Shown here one piece after another: positions 53,569 through 60,441 of a DNA stretch of 60,441 bases. Position 1 is the stretch's first letter. Each line of letters starts with the position of its first letter. The stretch is from Anaerocolumna jejuensis DSM 15929 (GTDB taxonomy: Bacteria > Bacillota > Clostridia > Lachnospirales > Lachnospiraceae): positions 1 through 60,441 of the forward strand of contig NZ_FRAC01000037.1 in the NCBI RefSeq assembly GCF_900142215.1, written 5' to 3'. A program made the position numbers and the translations under genes. A model generated the notes under the pieces. The model had not been told where the DNA came from. It saw only the letters and a list, made by a program, of their open reading frames with translations, and did not search any database.

Positions 53569-53973
53569 ATGAGTAAGTATTATAAAAAAGATAATTGCTT
53601 TCCAAATGAAATTTTCATTCAAGAAGCAATAGAACACTATTTTTTAGGTTATGATTTTATTATTAATGCTAGTGGCCATGTGGATTTAATAGCTGAGAAA
53701 GAAAACGAAAAATGGATAATTGAAGCAAAGGGTCTGACTAGCTCTGTAGGGGTTGACTTCAATACCTGCTTAGGGCAGCTAATAAAAAGTATGAAAGATA
53801 GCAAAACAATTTATGCTATTGCAGTGCCTAAAATTGATAGTTACAAAAGGCAATGTGAAATGATATCAGATTATTTTCGAAAGTTAGTAGGTTTACATAT
53901 CTTGGTGGTTGATAGAACGGGAAATGTAAGTCTAATATTACCAAATCAACCTTACTCTGAAATATTCAACTAA
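53569..53973 (+). CDS. PD-(D/E)XK nuclease-like protein
   Basis: 134 aa. The core GHVDLIAEKENEKWIIEAKG gives Asp39 and Glu52-x-Lys54, the metal-binding pattern of the restriction-endonuclease-like fold. The following LGQLIKSMKDSKTIYAIAVP helix-strand also fits. It could be a nuclease, or a Holliday-junction-resolvase or restriction-like enzyme; the substrate is unknown. The start is ATG 53569, 8 nt after GGGGG. It lies 45 nt after the recombinase-like gene and shares its terminator, so the two appear to be one operon. Confidence 0.65.
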   Translation: MSKYYKKDNCFPNEIFIQEAIEHYFLGYDFIINASGHVDLIAEKENEKWIIEAKGLTSSVGVDFNTCLGQLIKSMKDSKTIYAIAVPKIDSYKRQCEMISDYFRKLVGLHILVVDRTGNVSLILPNQPYSEIFN

Positions 53974-54087
53974 AAAGATTGTACAAGTAGTTGCAGCTTT
54001 AAAATTTATGACTAATTAAAGCTGAAATATTAATAGATGAACCTTATTTTTCACTTTATAAATAATATAAATAGAGAATAAGTATTT

Positions 54088-54109
54088 AATATAAATTTAA
54101 ATTTATATT
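54088..54109. other. Perfect 22-bp AT palindrome
   Basis: AATATAAATTT followed directly by its complement AAATTTATATT. It is in the gap between the nuclease-like gene and its terminator; possibly a protein-binding site, possibly chance in AT-rich DNA. Confidence 0.6.
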
Positions 54110-54130
54110 ATAATAATGAATAAATATTGT

Positions 54131-54176
54131 AAGAGCTAATATCTGGGTATAAGAAATCAGATATTAGCTCTTTTTG
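54131..54176 (+). terminator. Terminator of the recombinase-like/nuclease-like unit
   Basis: AAGAGCTAATATCTG pairs perfectly with CAGATATTAGCTCTT, followed by TTTGTG. Confidence 0.9.
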
Positions 54177-54202
54177 TGTGAAAAAATAAAGGGGACAAAG
54201 GT

Positions 54203-54730
54203 ATGAGAAAAGCTGTTTACCAAAGTGAGGATTTTATGTTGTTGCGGAGATTTTCTGACATAAACGTACCTATTCAAGTTGAATTAGTGAAGAAGAGGAT
54301 ACAGATAGTAGAATGTAGGCTAATTCGTAAAACATCATTACTTTATGAAAGAAGATTAATTAATAGCCCTGAAATGGCAGCTGCATTAGGGCAGCAATTA
54401 TTTGAAGCTTATGATAAGGAATATCTATATGCCGTATATCTGACAGCCAAATGTGAACCAATAGCAATTGAATTAATTAGTATTGGAACTTTAAATGCTA
54501 CTTTTGTATGTCCAAGAGATGTTATAAAAACAGCATTATTATGCAGTGCTCATGGCTTCATTATCTTTCATAACCATCCTTCTGGTGGTGATATCATCCC
54601 TAGTAAAGAAGATATTAACATGACTAAACGCTTAAAAGAAGCAAGTCAGCTAATAGGAGTAGAATTGATAGACCACATTATTTTAAGTGATATAGGTTAT
54701 GTATCCCTAAAGGAAAGAAGGAATCTGTAA
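54203..54730 (+). CDS. RadC-like JAB-domain protein
   Basis: 175 aa. It carries the RadC-type JAB/MPN metalloprotein domain: FHNHPSGGD (His123, His125), then PSKEDI (Ser134, Asp137), with one residue more between these than the usual HNHPSGDPTPS spacing. Short RadC relatives of this kind are common on integrative elements and prophages, where their function is unclear (possibly anti-restriction or DNA processing). The start is ATG 54203 after AAAGGGGACAAAGG. Confidence 0.85.
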   Translation: MRKAVYQSEDFMLLRRFSDINVPIQVELVKKRIQIVECRLIRKTSLLYERRLINSPEMAAALGQQLFEAYDKEYLYAVYLTAKCEPIAIELISIGTLNATFVCPRDVIKTALLCSAHGFIIFHNHPSGGDIIPSKEDINMTKRLKEASQLIGVELIDHIILSDIGYVSLKERRNL

Positions 54731-54893
54731 GAAACCATGGGCTTAATACTCTTAAACATTTAAATTGCTGATTAATGTTACATAGTGACTTTACAAGAGA
54801 TAATACCACATATAACACAAGGGATTCGCTGGATGATAAGCCTAATTAAGATAGGTATAATAGTTAAAATGATAATCAGGAGGCGGTGAAACT

Positions 54894-55166
54894 TTGGAAA
54901 GTAAAGAAGAAATACCTATGTATAATGGAATTTATGAAGATATGGTAGACTATTTAGGATTAGACATAACCATTAGAGTTTTTGAAAGATACAAAGGGCA
55001 GCAGGTTACATTTCCAGTTAAACTGCACTCAATGGATTATATAATAAGCCAGGTATCAAATATCAGCAGTGGAAAGGAAATAAAGGATATTGCAAGGAAA
55101 TATGATTATTCAGAGCAGTGGATACGACGGATGATAAGAAAAAAGAAATTGAAATTACAGGGATAA
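54894..55166 (+). CDS. Mor-like small transcription regulator
   Basis: 90 aa. YNGIYEDMVDYLGLDITIRVFERYKGQQVTFPVKL, followed by a C-terminal HTH (IKDIARKYDYSEQWIRRMIRKKK), resembles the Mor/C activator family first known from phage Mu. It probably regulates genes of the island. The start is TTG 54894 after AGGAGGCGGTG (10-nt gap); the first ATG in frame is too far downstream. Confidence 0.75.
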   Translation: MESKEEIPMYNGIYEDMVDYLGLDITIRVFERYKGQQVTFPVKLHSMDYIISQVSNISSGKEIKDIARKYDYSEQWIRRMIRKKKLKLQG

Positions 55167-55227
55167 AAATTTTAAGTATTAAATCAAACATATATAAATC
55201 AAAGGATAAAAGTAGGAGGTTACTATT

Positions 55228-56394
55228 GTGAAGAAATTATACATTGTGCTGCTCTTTTGTGCTGTACTTCTAACATTTGGAGCTTGTGGCAAAAAAGACG
55301 AGATAAAAGAAAATGCTACAGTGGAACCAGATAAGGAGGAAAGCAGGCAGGTATATAGCGGTGAAACAACAATTGAAGCAGAGACCAATACGGAAAAGGG
55401 ATATTATTTATCTTGGTATGATGATACAGATACCTTATTAGTGGGTTTGTTACCTACTGAATTTATAACGGAATATAATTACCCAGAAGGAACTAAGGTA
55501 AAGATAGAAGCTGTGAATGACGGTTCAGTCACAACAATTTCTGATAAAGATGCATATAAAATAACATCCATTGAATATGTAGAAGCAACGCCCACAACCA
55601 CAAAAGAAAAAAGAGAGGATACAGAATCCCTGGAAGGTGTTGCATATGTAGAAGAACAAGTTCAGGACAATGGACAAACCTATTTGGTATTTAGCTTGGA
55701 ATCAGATCCCAATTATTATTACTATGGTAAAATTACCAATCCAGATGTAAATATGGAGAATAATAACTACTACATTTATGCTGTCTACAATAAGGATGAC
55801 TTCCGGGATGATAAGCAGTACTGTGAAATAACAAGCTGGGAGGATTACAGTTACGATAGTTCCTATGTTGATAGCTCTACTTCTGAAAGCGAAACTGCTA
55901 ATAACACACAACCACAGATAAAAGAAGAATATGATAGTTCCTTTTACAGTGAGGACACAGGGATTTGGCTTGTTGGTAACACGACTTCCAATGGTAAGCC
56001 ATTTGTTATAGATGGAATCGAAGAATTATACATAAAAGATGGTTATCTGTATTTCATAGGTAGAATCCGTAATACAGGTGATAAAGATTATAAAGTATTT
56101 TTAAATGTGACTGTAAAAGATAAAGATGGCAATGTATTGAATGATGTCCTGAAATACAATAATGCTTTTACTTATGATAATACAAAAGAGTTAGTGAGAG
56201 ATGAATGGGGCAATTCTTTAGTAAGTGACGGTCTAAAGCTGAACTACATAGTCCCAGCTAATAATTCTGCTTATTTCACTTGCTTTCAAGATATCAATTT
56301 CGGTACCAGTATAGATGACAGGATTGATATAAGGAGTTGGAATAGAGAACCTTACTATATTTATGTCACTATAAGTGATTATAAAGATAAATAG
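55228..56394 (+). CDS. Predicted lipoprotein
   Basis: 388 aa with a lipoprotein signal (lipobox TFGAC, Cys20). A region rich in Asp/Glu/Thr and Tyr fills the middle. The C-terminal ~120 residues (YIKDGYLYFIGRIRNTGDKDYKVFLNVTVKDKDGNVL) resemble an FxLYD-type immunoglobulin-like fold. The function is unknown. The start is GTG 55228 after TAGGAGGT. Its place in a mobile island, beside a membrane J-domain protein, suggests a surface role such as exclusion or adhesion, but that is a guess. Confidence 0.72.
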   Translation: MKKLYIVLLFCAVLLTFGACGKKDEIKENATVEPDKEESRQVYSGETTIEAETNTEKGYYLSWYDDTDTLLVGLLPTEFITEYNYPEGTKVKIEAVNDGSVTTISDKDAYKITSIEYVEATPTTTKEKREDTESLEGVAYVEEQVQDNGQTYLVFSLESDPNYYYYGKITNPDVNMENNNYYIYAVYNKDDFRDDKQYCEITSWEDYSYDSSYVDSSTSESETANNTQPQIKEEYDSSFYSEDTGIWLVGNTTSNGKPFVIDGIEELYIKDGYLYFIGRIRNTGDKDYKVFLNVTVKDKDGNVLNDVLKYNNAFTYDNTKELVRDEWGNSLVSDGLKLNYIVPANNSAYFTCFQDINFGTSIDDRIDIRSWNREPYYIYVTISDYKDK

Positions 56395-56420
56395 TACATA
56401 ACTAAGGGAAGGATACGGAT

Positions 56421-57173
56421 ATGGAAAGTAATACAAAAGAAGGAAGCATCAAGGCAAATAAGCTACTGGAAGGGTTGAAAGTATTTATAGCCAACGTATT
56501 GATATTTACCATCATAGACCTATTAATGTTTCGTTTAATACATGTTAAACATAGTTTTCTTACCTCTATGGTGTATTCATTAATAGCTTATTTTGTAACA
56601 GTAGCTTATAAAGATACTGTCATGGAAAGTAAGAAGATAAATAATTTCAGTTTTTACTTTTGGGGATTAATTCTTCCATTTGTAATGGGATATGGTATTT
56701 ATCAACTTGTCTGGAATGATGAAACAATGAGCCAGTACATCAATATGAGAGGCTTAATAGATACCGTATTTTATGAGGGCAAAGTAAAAGGAATACTTGC
56801 GGAATTCTTATTAAATTCGTCTGCTGTATCTTTTGAAAGGCTTCTTGTTTTTGCAGCATTGATAATAACAGATGTTAAAAGAAAAAGAAGTCCCAGAGAG
56901 GAAAATAATGCAGAAGAAGGTGGAAAAGCAAGCTATGAAGATACAAAAAAGAAGGAATCTGTAGGGGAAGAGAAGACGGCAGGTGAAGCAACGGAAAATG
57001 GGGAAACTGTTACAGAGTTCTTTAAAGGAGTAAAAAATATAGATAACCTAAAGAAAAGATACCGTGATTTACTAAAAATATATCACCCTGATAATAATGC
57101 CGGTGATACAGAAGTAACAGTAAAAATAAAAGAGGAATTTGAGTTGCTGGAAAAGCAATTTTTAGGTAAGTAA
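56421..57173 (+). CDS. Membrane protein with C-terminal J-like domain
   Basis: 250 aa. Three or four membrane segments lie in residues ~18-150 (VFIANVLIFTIIDLLMF, FLTSMVYSLIAYFVTVAY, FYFWGLILPFVMGYGIYQLVW, then a weaker one). A charged linker (~155-200) leads to a terminal segment with LKKRYRDLLKIYHPDNN, holding the His-Pro-Asp motif (222-224) of DnaJ proteins. The J-like part is short, so it may be only the DnaK-contact region. It follows the lipoprotein gene by 26 nt. The start is ATG 56421 after AGGGAAGGA. Confidence 0.7.
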   Translation: MESNTKEGSIKANKLLEGLKVFIANVLIFTIIDLLMFRLIHVKHSFLTSMVYSLIAYFVTVAYKDTVMESKKINNFSFYFWGLILPFVMGYGIYQLVWNDETMSQYINMRGLIDTVFYEGKVKGILAEFLLNSSAVSFERLLVFAALIITDVKRKRSPREENNAEEGGKASYEDTKKKESVGEEKTAGEATENGETVTEFFKGVKNIDNLKKRYRDLLKIYHPDNNAGDTEVTVKIKEEFELLEKQFLGK

Positions 57174-57213
57174 AGACAATAGGTATAAAATAGAGGAAAG
57201 AAAGGGTAGAGGA

Positions 57214-57408
57214 ATGGATAATATAGCAAAGGATAAGGTGACAGAGGATAGTAAGAAAGAGGTTCCTGAAAACAATCAGAATCAGTCATGGAAAAAAATA
57301 ATATCTGAAGTAAATGAAAATGTGCAAAGCACAGAATTTAATACGACACCATTTAAAATAATACGAAAGATAATCGACACAATTACTAAGCTATTTAAAG
57401 CAAAATGA
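57214..57408 (+). CDS. Small hypothetical protein
   Basis: 64 aa, charged and hydrophilic with a C-terminal amphipathic Ile/Lys-rich helix (PFKIIRKIIDTITKLFKAK). No family is recognised. The start is ATG 57214 with GTAGAGGA upstream, 40 nt after the J-domain gene and just before a terminator, so it is plausibly the last gene of that unit. Confidence 0.5.
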   Translation: MDNIAKDKVTEDSKKEVPENNQNQSWKKIISEVNENVQSTEFNTTPFKIIRKIIDTITKLFKAK

Positions 57409-57436
57409 TGTCTACATAAGATTTTGATACCAATGT

Positions 57437-57475
57437 AAAAAGACTTAACTTTCGGGTTAGGTCTTTTATTTTGTT
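57437..57475 (+). terminator. Terminator after the J-domain unit
   Basis: AAAAGACTTAAC pairs with GTTAGGTCTTTT, followed by ATTTTG. Confidence 0.85.
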
Positions 57476-57552
57476 AACGACTTTATTTTAATTGCTAGTG
57501 ATCGATAAGCATAAATATTGTTTGATAAATATTAAAAAACGAGGAGGAAACC

Positions 57553-57912
57553 ATGTTATATATTTTAGGAAACCGATATCTAAAGAATTGCCAAAGCGTA
57601 GAAGGCAGTATTCCCAAAGAAGTAATGGAAACGGCAGATATGATACTGGAAGTTCTGGAGGATAACTATAATTGCGGAAATATGCCCTTTATGGCTGGTG
57701 GATATGTGGCTTTAATAAGGGAAAATCAAAAAGGGTTATATGAAAAGTTCCTGTATCAATACAAGCTTACTTCGGATATGGCAGAATACAAAGATCTTAT
57801 TTTAGAACAAGATGGGGCAGTTTGGTACCAAGAGTATTATCAACTTGCTACGGAGTATGGAATTGTAGTAATTTACTGTGTTCCTGATAAGAAAACATGG
57901 ATAGAGGGATAG
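57553..57912 (+). CDS. Hypothetical protein
   Basis: 119 aa, mixed alpha/beta composition, no membrane segment, no motif I can name (MLYILGNRYLKNCQSVEGSIP start, VVIYCVPDKKTWIEG end). Start at ATG 57553 after a strong GAGGAGG. It opens a tight series with the two tiny ORFs and the DUF1643-like gene. Confidence 0.65.
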   Translation: MLYILGNRYLKNCQSVEGSIPKEVMETADMILEVLEDNYNCGNMPFMAGGYVALIRENQKGLYEKFLYQYKLTSDMAEYKDLILEQDGAVWYQEYYQLATEYGIVVIYCVPDKKTWIEG

Positions 57913-57952
57913 AGAGTAATTCTTAAAAATGGTAGGAAGAGGTGAGTAATCC

Positions 57953-58015
57953 ATGTGGCATATATTAGTGATATCTACAGTTTTAACACTTGCAATATTA
58001 TTATGGATTGAATAA
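57953..58015 (+). CDS. Tiny hydrophobic peptide (20 aa)
   Basis: MWHILVISTVLTLAILLWIE, a single hydrophobic helix. ATG 57953 follows GGAAGAGGTG. The MWHIL start recalls small membrane proteins of clostridial mobile elements. It is followed after 15 nt by another small ORF with its own ribosome binding site. Confidence 0.45.
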   Translation: MWHILVISTVLTLAILLWIE

Positions 58016-58030
58016 AGTCAGGAGAAAATT

Positions 58031-58174
58031 ATGCTAATAACATTTTTAACAGCGATGATTGCTACAGGTGCAACAATAGCAGAAACTATAATAACTGGCA
58101 TAGGGCTTGGAGCAGGGTTGTACTGTGCCAGTCGTACTAAGAAGACAAGCTATATGCCTAAAAAAGCTAGATAG
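58031..58174 (+). CDS. Small membrane protein (47 aa)
   Basis: A 47-codon ORF from ATG 58031, 6 nt after GGAG. The first ~30 residues are hydrophobic and Gly/Ala/Ile-rich (GIGLGAGLYC). The tail is basic (SRTKKTSYMPKKAR). No family is recognised. The next gene starts 12 nt later, with AGGAGG overlapping the end of this ORF. Confidence 0.5.
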   Translation: MLITFLTAMIATGATIAETIITGIGLGAGLYCASRTKKTSYMPKKAR

Positions 58175-58186
58175 GAGGAAAGACAT

Positions 58187-58816
58187 ATGAATACAGTAAC
58201 AGTAACTGGTGTTATGGAAACTAACATCATATCATCGGAAGATGGTAAATTTACCTACGAGATACAAAGAGTATTTAAAAACAACAAAGGTGAGAAGGGA
58301 ATAATCATACAATTATACCCTACATTGTGTAATGAGGATGCTTTAAAGCTGGATTTTACTAGTATGCACCTTTTGAATCATCTGGAAGAGCTGAATTTGG
58401 GTAGCATCCGTCTTATTAATTTATTTTCCAAGGTTACTAAAGGCTCACGCATGTCATCAAGGAACTTGTTGGTGGATGAAGATAATCTAGCTTACATACG
58501 GCAGGTCATGTCGGAAGAAGAATTCAAAAAGAGTAAACTGATAATAGCGTGGGGGTCAAGCATGAGTACTTCATCAGCATGTAATACCAGTAAGAGGCGT
58601 ATTATAAGTATGTTTTATGAATATAACCCGAAAGGGAAGCTATATCAGCTTTCAACGGAAAAACTCCAATTAAAGAATGAGAAGGCACCTCATTTATTAT
58701 ATATGGGGATACGTTATGGTAATGCTAAGTGGAAGTTGGAAGAATTGGAGTTCTCAAAAGAAGAGTATACGGTGGTAGAAAAAATAAACTCATTGAACCA
58801 AAAGAAGAATAGATAA
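58187..58816 (+). CDS. DUF1643-like protein
   Basis: 209 aa. VFKNNKGEKGIIIQLYPTL ... DFTSMHLLNHLEELNLGSIRLINLFSKV matches the outline of DUF1643 proteins, found in phages and mobile elements with unknown function. LIIAWGSSMSTSSACNTSKRRI is the second conserved segment. The start is ATG 58187 after AGGAGGAAAG. Confidence 0.65.
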   Translation: MNTVTVTGVMETNIISSEDGKFTYEIQRVFKNNKGEKGIIIQLYPTLCNEDALKLDFTSMHLLNHLEELNLGSIRLINLFSKVTKGSRMSSRNLLVDEDNLAYIRQVMSEEEFKKSKLIIAWGSSMSTSSACNTSKRRIISMFYEYNPKGKLYQLSTEKLQLKNEKAPHLLYMGIRYGNAKWKLEELEFSKEEYTVVEKINSLNQKKNR

Positions 58817-58853
58817 AATATAGATTATTCTAAAGATAACCCGCTTAAAAAAC

Positions 58854-58884
58854 AAAGGAGATCAAAAAGGTCTCTTTTTTTGTA
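58854..58884 (+). terminator. Weak terminator
   Basis: AAAGGAGA and TCTCTTT arms with a T-run after them. Confidence 0.6.
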
Positions 58885-58981
58885 TATAATTTGATTGTTT
58901 TAGGTTACATGGAATTTTTATATTGATAAATGTAATTTTTAATCGTAAAATTTAAATAAAAATTCGATTTGGAGCTTTTAG

Positions 58982-60220
58982 ATGAGTGATAAAAATTCAA
59001 AAAACATAAAAATTAAGACTTACGATGATTTAATAATAGATATATTACCTTTAATGAAATTTGAAAAAAGGTTTGCTATAAATATGATAGAAGATATTAT
59101 TTATGATAAAGAATATGGTAAAGAAGAAACTAAAAGATTTATAGCTGGGGAAAAATTGGATGGTACTAGTGAAGAAATTGATAGAATTGAAAAACATTTA
59201 AAATATATATTCACTCATATTGAATTAATAGAGAAAAAGAAAATCAGAAATAATACGAATGTTAAGAATAATAAAGCTTTCAAAAAAGAAAATCTATATG
59301 ATGAAAGACTGGTAATAGAGCAAAAAAATGTACATAAATACATGATGTCTCTTTTTCCTGCCACAGGACATTTACCATATGACTCAGGGGAAAGATGGAG
59401 TGATGATAGATTTTTTCATATTGATGAGAAGGATATGGTTCTAAAAGATGATTCTTTAATTTCTATACTCTCACAAGAAATGCTGAGGCATCTTCCTAAA
59501 CAAAACAAAATTACGCTTTTTGAGATGCTTTTCTTATCTGTTCTAAGTAATTCAACATATGATGGTGATACTAAAAACTTAGGGAGTTGTGAAAGGGAAA
59601 AAAGCAGTGTAGAAGAATGGCTAAAGAGGATAAATAATGAATGTTATAAGGAAAAAACAAGAAAGAAATTAATAAAGTATAGTTTGGAAAAATGCCATAC
59701 ATATATTGAGAAAAAATATATGGAAAGAAAGCAAGATTCTATATTAGACATGGTTAAATATAAATTTTTTCCAATTGCTCAATGCTTATTGGAAAATAAG
59801 TTACCAAAAGAATTAGAAAATATAAAATTGAACCAAGAGTTTTCTGATGTTGAGGTTCAAACAATAGTAAGTTATTTAAATTCAGAGGAAATTCAAAAAG
59901 AATTGCAGTCTATAAGTCAGAGTATAATTGATAATACAAAGGCTGAGTTTAGTAAGAGAAACCATAAAGATAATAACGATCGTAAAAATTATAAAAAAGA
60001 ACGATTGAATGATATTAAAATTAAGGAAAAAGTAATATCATTGTGTCTAAAAGATTTGGGGGCTAATGATGCTCTAATAGGCTATTTTTATTATTATTAT
60101 GTTAAATCATTAGTTGATTATATGATGAATTTTGTAATTAGAGTATTCGAGTGTTTTCCAGAAACAAGTTATGTTAATGACATTTCTACTGAAGAGTTTG
60201 TTGAAAGTATAATGAAATGA
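58982..60220 (+). CDS. Unrecognised 412-aa protein
   Basis: Lys/Glu/Asn-rich, very AT-rich gene (Lys almost all AAA). The N-terminus (IKTYDDLIIDILPLMKFEKRFAINMIEDIIYDKEYGK) is helical. A region near 120-160 has SLFPATGHLPYDSGERWSDDRFFHIDEKDM. The Lys/Asn-rich linker near 325-345 precedes LGANDALIGYFYYYYVKSLVDYMMNFVIRVFEC, which is Tyr/Phe-rich and may associate with membrane or helices. No family is recognised. GGAG 58972 precedes the ATG by 6 nt. Composition differs from the island neighbours, suggesting separate acquisition. Confidence 0.65.
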   Translation: MSDKNSKNIKIKTYDDLIIDILPLMKFEKRFAINMIEDIIYDKEYGKEETKRFIAGEKLDGTSEEIDRIEKHLKYIFTHIELIEKKKIRNNTNVKNNKAFKKENLYDERLVIEQKNVHKYMMSLFPATGHLPYDSGERWSDDRFFHIDEKDMVLKDDSLISILSQEMLRHLPKQNKITLFEMLFLSVLSNSTYDGDTKNLGSCEREKSSVEEWLKRINNECYKEKTRKKLIKYSLEKCHTYIEKKYMERKQDSILDMVKYKFFPIAQCLLENKLPKELENIKLNQEFSDVEVQTIVSYLNSEEIQKELQSISQSIIDNTKAEFSKRNHKDNNDRKNYKKERLNDIKIKEKVISLCLKDLGANDALIGYFYYYYVKSLVDYMMNFVIRVFECFPETSYVNDISTEEFVESIMK

Positions 60221-60246
60221 AAGTATAACTATACAATAATTTATTT

Positions 60247-60281
60247 AAGGTACATCTGAAATGTTCAGATGTACCTTTTTA
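60247..60281. terminator. Terminator after the 412-aa gene
   Basis: AAGGTACATCTGAA pairs with TTCAGATGTACCTT, followed by TTTT. Confidence 0.9.
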
Positions 60282-60307
60282 AAGTTCTTCATTTTGATTG
60301 TTAGTAT

Positions 60308-60441
60308 AATCCTCCATGAAAGTACAAAAAGGAAAGTGATAACCTGTAGGAGTGCTACAAAAGAAACTTTCAAAGTATGGAAATGGAATCCTCCATGAAA
60401 GTACAAAAAGGAAAGTGATAACCTGTAGGAGTGCTACAAAA
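60308..60441. repeat. Two 55-bp direct repeats, 79-bp period, at the window edge
   Basis: Copies at 60308-60362 and 60387-60441 are identical over all 55 bases, from AATCCTCCATG to GTGCTACAAAA. 24 nt of different sequence lie between them. Each has a small palindrome TGTAGGAGTGCTACA at its right end. The second copy reaches the last base of the window, so more units may follow. Confidence 0.9.
60370..60441 (-). CDS. Possible 3' end of a minus-strand gene
   Basis: A minus-strand frame enters from the right edge and ends at the TGA complementary to 60370-60372. It reads FCSTPTGYHFPFCTFMED and five more residues. The second repeat copy encodes the same peptide in another register, ending at 60279 (TAA). 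This may be a duplicated gene end; without the sequence to the right it cannot be decided. Confidence 0.3.
   Translation of the reverse strand, partial: FCSTPTGYHFPFCTFMEDSISIL

Noticed and set aside
60308..60441. CRISPR array
   Set aside because: Repeat length of 55 bp is too long, only one interval is visible, and no cas gene is in the window. Kept only as a repeat finding.

Overview
The window reads as chromosome of a low-to-mid GC, Gram-positive anaerobe of the Clostridia, most likely a Lachnospiraceae member (Anaerocolumna/Lachnoclostridium-like). The evidence is the gene set and order (hprK-ROK kinase-murB-rapZ-whiA-crh-like HPr), a T-box thrS, an L20-type leader before infC-rpmI-rplT, YesMN-type two-component sugar regulation, and strong AGGAGG ribosome binding sites. 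Species assignment is inference.

Layout. 1-645: tandem palindromic repeats and no gene. 646-22712: housekeeping genes, namely ftsH, uvrC, the hprK/glucokinase/murB/rapZ/whiA/HPr run, a polysaccharide deacetylase, dnaE, pfkA, an ABC exporter, a HAD phosphatase, an ECF sigma/anti-sigma pair, a small acidic membrane protein on the minus strand, sfsA and a bacteriohemerythrin. 22713-29482: a GT4 glycosyltransferase, T-box-controlled thrS, AP endonuclease IV and prfC. 29583-31309: a minus-strand tetR-flavodoxin-flavodoxin operon whose promoter lies inside a perfect 20-bp-arm palindrome. 31664-38218: a sugar ABC transporter with an ADP-ribosylglycohydrolase-family enzyme, facing an AraC-family regulator. 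38385-39941: infC-rpmI-rplT with an attenuator leader and an ATT start for infC. 40117-42002: tetR plus a membrane-anchored nitroreductase-like protein. 42186-51651: a YesN/YesM two-component system, a seven-unit 28-bp tandem repeat, an Lpl-type ABC transporter and a GH36/GH27-like glycosidase. 51916-52000: tRNA-Leu(AAG).

52001-60441: an AT-rich accessory island downstream of the tRNA. It holds a tyrosine-recombinase-like protein lacking most catalytic residues, a PD-(D/E)XK nuclease-like protein, a RadC-type JAB protein, a Mor-like regulator, a lipoprotein, a membrane J-domain protein, several tiny ORFs, a DUF1643-like protein and a 412-aa protein I do not recognise. It ends in two 55-bp direct repeats at the window edge.

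How it fits together: HprK and the HPr paralogue (position 15 is Glu, Ser46 kept) point to carbon-catabolite signalling, with glucokinase and PFK feeding glycolysis. Two ABC uptake systems with their own regulators bring in oligosaccharides. The most unusual feature is a dispersed palindromic repeat family. At four plus-strand loci its 3' end supplies the ribosome binding site and start codon of the next gene (glycosyltransferase, thrS, permease, ADP-ribosylglycohydrolase). The other candidate for novelty is the island, with its degenerate recombinase/nuclease pair and terminal repeats.
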